Positions 1 through 5,468 of a stretch of 8,308 nt of DNA are shown here, piece after piece. The position numbers were made by a program, and so were the translations under genes. The DNA lies in assembly GCA_036403035.1 (NCBI GenBank), contig DASWRT010000015.1, positions 1 to 8,308 on the forward strand, read 5' to 3'. This DNA is from DASWRT01 sp036403035 (GTDB taxonomy: Bacteria > Pseudomonadota > Alphaproteobacteria > ATCC43930 > CGMCC-115725). Numbering within the stretch: position 1 is the first letter of the stretch; the number at the start of each line of letters is the position of its first letter. Under the pieces are notes generated by a model. It made no database searches. It worked only from the letters and a program-made list of their open reading frames with translations, and was not told the DNA's origin.

Positions 1-100
1 CGGCCTCCCGGCGGCTGCCCGGCTTCACGTGGTCTCGATGACCGGCCATGCAGGCCGATGATTGATCCTCTTTTTTGCACTTCATAAGTGTTGCGTCTTA
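1..100. other. Left flank of the insertion sequence, no supported gene
   Basis: No reading frame here can be assigned to a family. One plus-strand frame stays open from the window edge to a TGA at 59-61 and could be the tail of an upstream gene, but about 19 residues are too few to identify it. The stretch ends in TTA at 98-100, directly against the left inverted repeat of the IS. A run of six T at 71-76 has no clear stem before it, so I do not call a terminator. Confidence 0.4.
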
Positions 101-115
101 GAGCCTGTTTGAGTG
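101..115 (+). repeat. Left terminal inverted repeat of the IS
   Basis: GAGCCTGTTTGAGTG is a perfect 15-bp inverted copy of 1037-1051. It begins 4 bp before the transposase stop region, which is normal for a compact IS5-type element. Confidence 0.92.
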
Positions 116-119
116 AGCT

Positions 120-959
120 TCAAGCGACGAGTTCTTGAACCGGCAAAGGGTTGATGATCGCCTCGACACCGGAGAAGGCTGCGGCGAAGGCAATTCGGCC
201 GGCTGCGACATCGAGGCGGCCGGCGCGATCGCGCACGAGGCCATTCCAGTGCGAGAGCCAGCCGAAGATCCGTTCGACCACCCAGCGGCGCGCAATGACG
301 ACGAAGCCTGTGCTCGTTCTATCACGCTCCGCAATGCGATGGCGCATGCCATGCCGGTTCGACCATTCGCGGCAGCGCTCGGCGGCAAAGGCGCCGTCGA
401 GGACCTCGAGGACCGCCTCGCGCAGGCTTGGCCAGCACGCCTTGCCGGCATCGAGCGCCGGCAACGTGTCGCGATCCTGAACGGAGGCCGGCACGACCGC
501 GACGGCGAGCGGATGTCCCGCGGCATCAACCAGCGCGACGCGCTTGCGTCCGAGCACTTTCTTGCCGGCGTCGTACCCGCGCGGGCCGCGCACGCTGATC
601 CCTTTCACCGTCTGCGTGTCGATGATGCACAGGCTCGGCTCAGCCTGCCGCCCCACGGCGCGCCGCCGCCGTCGGGCTACGTCGCGCAACAGCGCCTCGA
701 AGAGCCCCAACGCCAGCCAGCGGCGGAACCAGCCATACACCGTGCGCCAGGGCGGGAACCCGCCGGGCAGCGCCCGCCACGGCCCGCCAACCCGCAGATG
801 CCAGGCGAGCGCCGCCACCACCCGCTGCGTCGGCGTGCGCCGCCCCGAACGTGGCGGATCGGCCCGCTCCAGCCAGCGTGCCACCTCGCCCGTCGCGTTC
901 GTCGTCACTATCTCTTTCAGGCGCGCCTCATGACGCGCCCGATGCGCCTCGCTCCACAT
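120..959 (-). CDS. IS5-family DDE transposase, full length
   Basis: This 279-aa protein catalyses cut and strand transfer at the IS ends. Residues about 47-95 match the N-terminal IS5/IS4-type domain (DUF4096-like), with the telltale GGPWRALPGGFPPWRTVYGW. The RNase H-like DDE domain follows: first Asp D114 in IIDTQTVKG, then RGYDAGKKVLGRKR at 128-140, second Asp D188 in VLDGAF, and Glu E229 in RRWVVERIFGWL. All three catalytic residues are present, and there is no frameshift or internal stop. The ATG at 957-959 is preceded by GAGGAG three bases upstream, a short but usable spacing, and the MWSE... beginning is typical of the group. The gene fills most of the 951-bp element. Some family members need frameshifting between two ORFs; this one does not. 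The long plus-strand ORF over the same DNA is a GC-driven shadow. Confidence 0.93.
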   Translation of the reverse strand: MWSEAHRARHEARLKEIVTTNATGEVARWLERADPPRSGRRTPTQRVVAALAWHLRVGGPWRALPGGFPPWRTVYGWFRRWLALGLFEALLRDVARRRRRAVGRQAEPSLCIIDTQTVKGISVRGPRGYDAGKKVLGRKRVALVDAAGHPLAVAVVPASVQDRDTLPALDAGKACWPSLREAVLEVLDGAFAAERCREWSNRHGMRHRIAERDRTSTGFVVIARRWVVERIFGWLSHWNGLVRDRAGRLDVAAGRIAFAAAFSGVEAIINPLPVQELVA

Positions 960-1036
960 CTACTCCTCACACCCGCCCCGTCAGGCCGACACGTGTCATC
1001 GTCTGGAGAACAGATGGAGATCGAGGCGCAAGGACG

Positions 1037-1051
1037 CACTCAAACAGGCTC
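1037..1051 (-). repeat. Right terminal inverted repeat of the IS
   Basis: CACTCAAACAGGCTC is the exact reverse complement of 101-115. Read on the minus strand from outside the element, its first twelve bases are codons E-P-V-stop for the adjacent proline-rich ORF, so this repeat doubles as the 3' end of that gene. Confidence 0.92.
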
Positions 1052-1210
1052 TGAGTCGCCGAGCGGCGGATCGGCCGTCGGCGGGAGCTCCTCCGGGGTC
1101 GGCGTTACCGGTCCGGTCGGCTGCGGCATCTCCGGCTCGACCGGCGGAACCTTGCCGGGCGGCGGCGCCGCAGGCGGCTCATGCTCAAACGGACGCTGCT
1201 GTGCGGGCAT
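1040..1210 (-). CDS. Small proline-rich protein; 3' end supplied by the IS
   Basis: A 56-aa product with 20 prolines and many Glu/Asp and no signal peptide or membrane segment, e.g. HEPPAAPPPGKVPPVEPEMP. Short proline-rich proteins of this look are frequent hypothetical genes in Hyphomicrobiales; their function is unknown to me. I chose the ATG at 1208-1210 because AGAGGA (1217-1222 read on minus) lies six bases upstream; an upstream ATG at 1280-1282 would add 24 residues without such a site. The last codons GAG CCT GTT TGA are the IS terminal repeat, so the present C-terminus (EPV) is IS-derived. The original gene either ended at or near the insertion point or continued beyond it and is now truncated. 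It is divergent from the TRAP operon. Being real is likely from the RBS and composition, but not certain. Confidence 0.55.
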   Translation of the reverse strand: MPAQQRPFEHEPPAAPPPGKVPPVEPEMPQPTGPVTPTPEELPPTADPPLGDSEPV

Positions 1211-1216
1211 TGCGTG

Positions 1217-1222
1217 TCCTCT
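1217..1222 (-). promoter_or_regulatory. Ribosome binding site deciding the start of the proline-rich gene
   Basis: AGAGGA on the minus strand, six bases before the ATG at 1208-1210. It supports the shorter, 56-aa form over the 80-aa form. Confidence 0.5.
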
Positions 1223-1319
1223 GTTTCCGCGCGCCGGGCTTCCGCCGTCAACGCCCGGCGCGGCCGATCGGCGTCGCGGCATGTGCCTGCCTCTACATGA
1301 GGTTGAAAATCACGTATCC

Positions 1320-1335
1320 TCTCCCGACCGGGAGA
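1320..1335. promoter_or_regulatory. 16-bp dyad, candidate operator in the divergent intergenic region
   Basis: TCTCCCGACCGGGAGA has perfect 7-bp arms around a 2-bp centre. It sits in the 271-bp gap between the minus-strand proline-rich gene (start 1210) and dctP (start 1482), about 147 bp before dctP. The tiny centre argues for a protein-binding dyad rather than a transcript hairpin, and no T-run follows on either strand. The rest of the gap shows only a weak promoter-like TGATAT at 1395-1400 and, before dctP, GGAGG at 1467-1471. No regulator gene is in view, so the binding protein is unknown. Confidence 0.35.
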
Positions 1336-1481
1336 CGCCGGTGATCGGATCGGATGAAGGCGCTGCCGGCGTTTTGCGCTGCCGGGCCATTTTCTGATAT
1401 GGATCGGGCAAAACACCTCCCTTAAAAGGCGCTTGCATTGGGGCAGGCTCGCTCGGGGAGCGACGCGGAGGGAACGGAGAC

Positions 1482-2510
1482 ATGACGATCGACAGACGTG
1501 CGGTTCTCGGCGGATTGGTGGCGGCGCCGGCGATCATCTCGGCCGGGGCGCGATGGGGCCATGCGGCGGCGCCGAAGGTGCTGAAGATCTCGCACCAGTT
1601 CCCCGGCGGGACGATCGACGAAGGCGATTTCCGCGACCGGCTATGCCAGCGCTTCGCGCAGGAAGTGCAGAAGCGCACCAACGGCGAGTTGAAGCTGGAG
1701 GTCTACGCGAACTCGTCGCTGATGAAGGTGCAGGCGCAGTTCAGCTCGATGCGCAAGGGCGCGCTGGATATGAGCCTGTATCCGCTGCCGTACGCCGGCG
1801 GCGAAGTGCCGGAGGCGAATCTCGGTCTCATGCCGTGCCTGGTCACGACCTACGAGCAGGGACTCGCCTGGAAGAAGGCTGAAATCGGCCAGGAGCTGAT
1901 CCGCTCGCTCGACAGCAAGGGCATCAAGATCATCACCTGGGTCTGGCAGGCGGGCGGCATCGCGTCGCGCGGCGGGCCGATCGTCCGGCCGGATGACGTC
2001 AAAGGCGTGAAGATCCGCGGCGGCAGCCGCGAGTTCGACATCATGCTGAAGGCCGCCGGCGGCACCGTCATCAGCATGCCGTCCAACGAGCTGTACGCCA
2101 GCATGCAGACGGGCGCCGCCGACGCCGTGGTGACCTCGTCGACCAGCCTGATCTCCTTCAAGCTGGAGGAGGTGTCGAAGAGCCTGACGACCGGCCGCGG
2201 GCGGAGCTTCTGGTTCATGCTGGAGCCGCTGATGATGTCGAAGGCGGTCTTCGATTCGCTGACCCCGGCTCAGCAGAAGGTCATCACCTCCGTCGGCCAG
2301 GAGATGGAGGCGTTCGGGATGGACGCCGCGAAGAAGGATGACGAACTCGTCGCCCAGGTGCACGCGAAGGCCGGCGTCAAGGTCGTCGACTTCGACAACG
2401 AGGCGCTCGCGCGGTGGCGGGACATCGCCCGCGACACCGCGTGGAAGGACTTCGCCGAGCGGACGAAGGACGGTCAGCGCTGGCTCAAGCTGGCCGAGAC
2501 GGCGGCGTGA
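1482..2510 (+). CDS. dctP: TRAP transporter substrate-binding protein, DctP family
   Basis: Periplasmic receptor of 342 aa that captures a carboxylate ligand and delivers it to DctQM. The N-terminus has a twin-arginine-like signal (D4-R5-R6-A-V-L, hydrophobic to about residue 23, then AxA-type cleavage sites near residues 28-30). The mature part begins KVLKISHQFPGG, the usual first strand of DctP. The ligand-carboxylate arginine is likely R179 in DDVKGVKIRGG, and MPSNELYASMQTGAADAVV (199-217) is the conserved second-lobe signature. Length is normal for the family. The start is the ATG with GGAGG ten bases upstream. Its stop overlaps the GTG start of dctQ, so the three genes form one operon. 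The fold is DctP rather than TAXI. The substrate cannot be told: no catabolic gene is directly linked, and the family covers C4-dicarboxylates, sugar acids, keto acids and aromatics. Confidence 0.92.
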   Translation: MTIDRRAVLGGLVAAPAIISAGARWGHAAAPKVLKISHQFPGGTIDEGDFRDRLCQRFAQEVQKRTNGELKLEVYANSSLMKVQAQFSSMRKGALDMSLYPLPYAGGEVPEANLGLMPCLVTTYEQGLAWKKAEIGQELIRSLDSKGIKIITWVWQAGGIASRGGPIVRPDDVKGVKIRGGSREFDIMLKAAGGTVISMPSNELYASMQTGAADAVVTSSTSLISFKLEEVSKSLTTGRGRSFWFMLEPLMMSKAVFDSLTPAQQKVITSVGQEMEAFGMDAAKKDDELVAQVHAKAGVKVVDFDNEALARWRDIARDTAWKDFAERTKDGQRWLKLAETAA

Positions 2511-3082
2511 CCGGATTTTCCGGTCTCGACGTCGGGAGGCCGGATGACGCGACGGCGGCAGCGGCAGGCGGTTCGGCCGCGCTGCTGCGCCCCGCGCAGA
2601 GGGTGCTGTCGCGTGTCAATGCGGTCGTCGGCTGGCTGTCGGCGATCACCGTCGTCGCCGCCGGCTTCGTCCTCACCTACGAGGTCTTCGTCCGCTACAT
2701 CTATAAGGTAGCGACGGACTGGCAGGACGAGCTGTCGGTTTTCCTGCTGGTCGGCGCGACCTTCATGTCGGCCTCCTACGTCCAGTCCTATCGCGGGCAC
2801 GTCGCGATCGACGCGATGAAGGAGATACTGCCGCCGGCCGTCGACCGGCTCCGCGCGATCTTCGCCGATGCGGCCTCGCTCCTGTTCTGCGCCTTCTTCA
2901 GCTGGAAATCCTGGACGCTCTGGTATGAGGCCTGGGACGAAGGGCAGGTCACGTTCTCGTCCTGGGCGCCGCCGCTCTGGATTCCCTATTCGCTGATGGC
3001 CTTCGGAATGACGCTGCTGACCGTGCAGATCCTCGTTCAGGTCCTCGGCGCCGTCCTGGTCGCGAAGGACCGCGCGCGATGA
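2507..3082 (+). CDS. dctQ: TRAP transporter small permease, DctQ family
   Basis: Membrane subunit of 191 aa that pairs with DctM in the Na+-dependent translocator. I place the start at GTG 2507-2509, giving a GTGA overlap with the dctP stop; no better in-frame start exists before the first membrane segment, and starting earlier would run deep inside dctP. There is only a weak GAGA upstream, so translational coupling is likely. Four membrane segments are visible near residues 41-64, 73-93, 118-138 and 158-184. The family signature is clear: YEVFVRYIYKVATDWQDELS (58-77) followed by a histidine/aspartate stretch, RGHVAIDAMKE. An Ala/Gly-rich hydrophilic leader of about 35 residues precedes the first segment, somewhat long for the family. 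The stop overlaps the dctM start by ATGA. Confidence 0.9.
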   Translation: MTGFSGLDVGRPDDATAAAAGGSAALLRPAQRVLSRVNAVVGWLSAITVVAAGFVLTYEVFVRYIYKVATDWQDELSVFLLVGATFMSASYVQSYRGHVAIDAMKEILPPAVDRLRAIFADAASLLFCAFFSWKSWTLWYEAWDEGQVTFSSWAPPLWIPYSLMAFGMTLLTVQILVQVLGAVLVAKDRAR

Positions 3083-4416
3083 CGGTCCTGCAGATCGGGC
3101 TGCTCTACGGCGGCGCGACCTTTTTCGCCTTGTTCGCCGGCATGCCGATCGCCTTCGCGCTCGGCACGGTGGCTACCGTCTTCATGTATTTCTTCATGCC
3201 GGCGGCATCGCTCGACACCGTCACGCAGAACGTCTACGAGGAGATGGCGAGCATCACGCTGCTCACCATCCCGCTCTTCATCCTCAAGGGCGCGGCGATC
3301 GGCAAGTCGCGCGCCGGCGAGGATCTGTACTCGGCGCTGCATGCGTGGCTCCATCGGGTGCCGGGCGGGCTCGGCGTCGCCAACGTCTTCGCCTGCGCGC
3401 TGTTCGCGGCGATGGCCGGCTCCAGCCCGGCGACCTGCTCGGCGATCGGCAGCGCGGGCATCCCGGAGATGCGCCGCCGCGGCTATTCCGGCGGGCTTGC
3501 CGCCGGCATCATCGCCGCCGGCGGGACGCTCGGCATCCTGCTGCCGCCGTCGATCACGATGATCCTCTACGCGGTCGCGGCGGAGCAGTCCCTGGGACGG
3601 CTCTTCGTCGCCGGCATCGGGCCGGGCGCGCTGCTGGTGACGCTGTTCGCGGCCTATTCGGTCTACCGCGTCCGCAAGGAGAAGCGGATGGCCCTCGCCA
3701 GCGGCACGAACGAAGCGATCCTGCGCGAGGATACCTATACGATGCGCGAGCGCTTCGCGGCGCTGCCGCGCGTGCTGCCGTTCGTCGTCCTGCTCACCGG
3801 CGTCATGGTGGCGCTCTACGGCGGGTTCGCGACGCCGTCGGAGACCGCGGGCCTCGGCGCGGTTCTCGCGCTGGCGCTGATCGCCGCGATCTACGGCGTC
3901 TGGCGGCTCCGCGACCTGGGGCCGATCCTCTTCGGCACGCTGCGGGAATCGACGATGCTGATGATGATCATCGGGATGTCGCTGCTCTACTCCTACGTGA
4001 TGAGCTACCTGCATATCAGCCAGAGCGCGGCGGAGTGGATCGTCGCGCTGCACGCGTCGCGGTGGGTGCTGCTGGCTGCGATCCTCCTGCTGGTCGTCGT
4101 GCTCGGCTTCTTCCTGCCGCCGGTCAGCATCATCCTGATGACTGCGCCGATCATCCTGCCGCCGCTGCGCGCGGCCGGCTTCGACCTGATCTGGTTCGGC
4201 GTCGTGATGACGATCGTGATGGAGATGGGGCTGATTCACCCGCCGGTCGGGCTGAACCTGTTTGTCATCAAGAACGTCGCGCCGGACATCCCGCTGAAGG
4301 ACGTCGTCTTCGGCGTGTTTCCGTTCGTCGGCCTGATGCTTGTCGCCGTCCTGCTGCTCTGCATCCTGCCGGAGATCGCGACCGGTCTGCCGGCGCTGGT
4401 CTATGCCGGAAGCTGA
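3079..4416 (+). CDS. dctM: TRAP transporter large permease, DctM family
   Basis: Integral membrane transporter subunit of 445 aa, close to the usual 425-450, carrying the substrate and sodium path. Hydrophobic segments run through the whole chain. Family signatures in order: PGGLGVANVFACALFAAMAG (95-114), GSSPATCSAIGSAGIPEM (114-131), LGILLPPSITMILY (151-164), FATPSETAGLGA in the second half, and HPPVGLNLFVIKNVAPDIP starting at H387. GSSPAT replaces the more common GSSAAT, a mild variant. The ATG overlaps the dctQ stop (ATGA), so expression is coupled. It is the last gene of the operon; a convergent small gene follows after 56 bp, with no convincing terminator between them. The long minus-strand ORF opposite it is a shadow. 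Confidence 0.93.
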   Translation: MTVLQIGLLYGGATFFALFAGMPIAFALGTVATVFMYFFMPAASLDTVTQNVYEEMASITLLTIPLFILKGAAIGKSRAGEDLYSALHAWLHRVPGGLGVANVFACALFAAMAGSSPATCSAIGSAGIPEMRRRGYSGGLAAGIIAAGGTLGILLPPSITMILYAVAAEQSLGRLFVAGIGPGALLVTLFAAYSVYRVRKEKRMALASGTNEAILREDTYTMRERFAALPRVLPFVVLLTGVMVALYGGFATPSETAGLGAVLALALIAAIYGVWRLRDLGPILFGTLRESTMLMMIIGMSLLYSYVMSYLHISQSAAEWIVALHASRWVLLAAILLLVVVLGFFLPPVSIILMTAPIILPPLRAAGFDLIWFGVVMTIVMEMGLIHPPVGLNLFVIKNVAPDIPLKDVVFGVFPFVGLMLVAVLLLCILPEIATGLPALVYAGS

Positions 4417-4472
4417 TGCCGCGGCGAGGAGAGTGGTGAAGAAGGATAGGTAAAGAGGGGAGAGGGACCGCT

Positions 4473-4649
4473 TCAGACTGGAACCGCCGCGGCGCTGCGC
4501 GCAGTTTTCTGCTTCAGTTCCAGCCGCTCGGCCGCTTCCTGGTATTCCTTGGCGAGCGTGACGAGCTGATGCCGGGTATCGCCGGCCGTCGCGCGATCCG
4601 CGAGGCGCAGGCAAAGAGCGGCTTGGTCGCGGAGCTTGCGGGCATTCAT
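4473..4649 (-). CDS. Small conserved-looking hypothetical protein, 58 aa
   Basis: The product starts MNARKLRDQAALCLRLADRA and continues as amphipathic helix with regularly spaced Leu/Ala, then EYQEAAERLE and a basic tail. This 'REHA.RC..LA..A....LA..WE.LA' style is a very common short alphaproteobacterial protein of unknown function, predicted all-helical and cytoplasmic. I prefer the ATG at 4647-4649, with GGGTGG a few bases upstream; GTG starts at 4655 or 4670 would add 2 or 7 residues. It is convergent with dctM and divergent from the FlgC-like gene, so the AT-rich region with the CtrA-type box at 4685-4699 is its upstream region, only 36 bp before the start. I recognise the style, not a named family, and assign no function. 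Confidence 0.6.
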   Translation of the reverse strand: MNARKLRDQAALCLRLADRATAGDTRHQLVTLAKEYQEAAERLELKQKTARSAAAVPV

Positions 4650-4682
4650 TGTCACCCACCCGTCTGTCACGGCATCAATCTT

Positions 4683-4701
4683 CCTTAACGGTAAGTTAAG
4701 G
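4683..4701. promoter_or_regulatory. CtrA-type box (TTAA-N7-TTAA) inside a 19-bp dyad
   Basis: CCTTAACGGTAAGTTAAGG contains TTAA at 4685-4688 and 4696-4699 separated by exactly seven bases, the full binding consensus of the alphaproteobacterial cell-cycle and flagellar regulator CtrA. The flanks extend it to a perfect inverted repeat with 7-bp arms. It lies in an AT-rich island in otherwise GC-rich DNA, 36 bp before the minus-strand 58-aa gene and about 200 bp before the FlgC-like gene. CtrA boxes often overlap the -35 region of the promoters they activate. A further TTAA half site is at 4722-4725. The match is seen; binding is inferred. Confidence 0.55.
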
Positions 4702-4791
4702 GCGATTCTTCATGCAAGATCTTAAGTTGCTCGGCGTAAACACCGATTTTGACTGTGACATTTCCGGCACAGTCCCGGATGCTTAGCCCTC

Positions 4792-4810
4792 CCCTGCCGG
4801 CCGGGCAGGG
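4792..4810 (+). other. Strong GC hairpin in the presumed leader of the FlgC-like gene
   Basis: CCCTGCC and GGCAGGG form a perfect 7-bp stem around the 5-base loop GGCCG. No T-run follows on either strand, so it is not a typical intrinsic terminator. It lies about 90 bases before the preferred flgC-like start and could be a leader structure or a protein site. Its role is unknown. Confidence 0.35.
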
Positions 4811-4899
4811 AACAGCATGAGGCATCTAAAGATAAAATGCTGCTCGAATGCGACTCGATCGTGCTGGAGCGGGCGCTTCCCTGGCGCGATACTTCGCCG

Positions 4900-5301
4900 A
4901 TGTCCGCGATCCTGCCGATCCCGCTCTCCGGTCTCGCCGCCTCCGTGCGGCGCGTCGACGCCGCCGCGTCGAATATCGCCAACGCGCAATCGGCCGGGAC
5001 ACCGTCATCGGCGGGCGGCGCTTCCGCGACTGCCGCCTATCAGCCCGTCGACGTGGTGCAGAGTCCGGCGGCGGGCGGCGGCACCGTCGCCGCCTATCGC
5101 CCGGTCGCTCCGGCGACGCGGCCGTCCTACGAGCCGGATTCGCCGGTCGCGGACGCCGACGGGATGGTTGCCGAGCCGAACGTCGACGTCTCGGCGCAGA
5201 TGACGGATATCCTGACGGCGCGCCGTTCCTACGAAGCCAACCTGAAGGTGATCGAGGCGGCCGGCCGCATGCAAGACGAGGCTCTGCGGATCGTCGTCTG
5301 A
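4900..5301 (+). CDS. Short FlgC-like flagellar basal-body rod family protein
   Basis: A 133-aa protein with both hallmark ends of the axial flagellar family. The N-terminal rod motif is LSGLAASVRRVDAAASNIAN (9-28) and the C-terminal motif is residues 94-131, NVDVSAQMTDILTARRSYEA and on. Before the latter, the YEPDSPVADADGMVAEPNVD segment is the FlgC-type P-x-A-D-x-D-G-x-V signature. A Gly/Ala/Ser-rich middle replaces folded insert domains. Such short orphan FlgC-like proteins occur in many alphaproteobacteria apart from the main flagellar cluster. I chose ATG 4900 because homologues begin about nine residues before SGL; an in-frame ATG at 4837 adds 21 residues with acceptable codon use and a distant GAGG, so it stays possible. 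No other flagellar gene is in the window. The upstream CtrA-type box supports motility regulation. Whether it is a true rod subunit is inference. Confidence 0.82.
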   Translation: MSAILPIPLSGLAASVRRVDAAASNIANAQSAGTPSSAGGASATAAYQPVDVVQSPAAGGGTVAAYRPVAPATRPSYEPDSPVADADGMVAEPNVDVSAQMTDILTARRSYEANLKVIEAAGRMQDEALRIVV

Positions 5302-5315
5302 CGAGGTGCCCTCGT
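5301..5315 (+). terminator. Small hairpin at the stop of the FlgC-like gene, weak terminator candidate
   Basis: ACGAGG and CCTCGT make a perfect 6-bp stem with a three-base loop, beginning at the last base of the stop codon. There is no U-run after it, so intrinsic termination is doubtful. A second GC stem with arms 5348-5353 and 5368-5373 lies downstream. Confidence 0.25.
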
Positions 5316-5415
5316 AGCCTGGGAGGAGTCCGGGCTAGTTCCCACGACGCCGGTCAGATCTGCGTTGCCGGCGGTCCGACCGTCGCGCTGCCGTGTTATA
5401 TCGTAAGCGGGCGTT

Positions 5416-5429
5416 CGGCCGATCGGCCG
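5416..5429. promoter_or_regulatory. 14-bp perfect palindrome before the MFS gene, candidate operator
   Basis: CGGCCGATCGGCCG is fully self-complementary. It lies 40 bp before the MFS start and just downstream of TTATAT (5396-5401), the best -10-like hexamer in the 167-bp gap; no good -35 accompanies it. A repressor site placed just after a transcription start is a common layout for drug-efflux genes, but no TetR- or MarR-type gene is in the window. Confidence 0.35.
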
Positions 5430-5468
5430 GGGCTGCATTTCCGATAACGGCAGGCAGGGTGGCAACTC

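Larger units (their letters stand above)
101..1051 (-). mobile_element. IS5-family insertion sequence, 951 bp, apparently complete
   Basis: The element is bounded by GAGCCTGTTTGAGTG at 101-115 and its exact reverse complement at 1037-1051, and it contains one full-length DDE transposase gene on the minus strand. Length, single ORF and transposase type fit IS5-family elements of the IS1031/IS427 kind. The outside trinucleotides are TTA (98-100) and TGA (1052-1054). Both fit a TNA target but they are not identical, so a clean target duplication is not shown. About 77 bp between the transposase start and the right repeat should hold its promoter; I see only a good ribosome binding site (GAGGAG, 963-968) and a 10-bp palindrome, GACACGTGTC, at 988-997. 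The IS looks recent and possibly active because ends and catalytic residues are intact. Subgroup assignment is from memory of family features. Confidence 0.9.

Noticed and set aside
2..61. Possible tail of a response-regulator-like gene in the first 60 bases
   Set aside because: About 19 residues with a vague VVSMTGHA resemblance are not enough evidence.
988..997. Palindrome GACACGTGTC inside the IS upstream of the transposase
   Set aside because: Ten bases of symmetry are common by chance and there is no promoter context; noted but not called as a site.
135..1397. 420-codon plus-strand ORF across the IS and beyond
   Set aside because: It is antisense to an intact DDE transposase, crosses the IS boundary, is Pro/Arg/Gly-rich without any recognisable domain, and is a typical shadow in high-GC DNA.
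1303..1400. Sigma-70-like promoter hexamers before dctP (TTGAAA at 1303, TTGCGC at 1374, TGATAT at 1395)
   Set aside because: No pair has both good matches and 16-18 bp spacing, so no promoter is called.
2414..2506. Longer dctQ start at ATG 2414
   Set aside because: It would overlap 97 bases of dctP and add an Arg-rich segment unlike any DctQ N-terminus; the GTG at 2507 overlaps the dctP stop in the usual manner.
3037..4659. 540-codon minus-strand ORF opposite dctM
   Set aside because: The translation is almost only Arg, Asp, Gln, Glu and His repeats, the usual mirror of a hydrophobic membrane protein gene; dctM and the 58-aa gene explain the DNA better.
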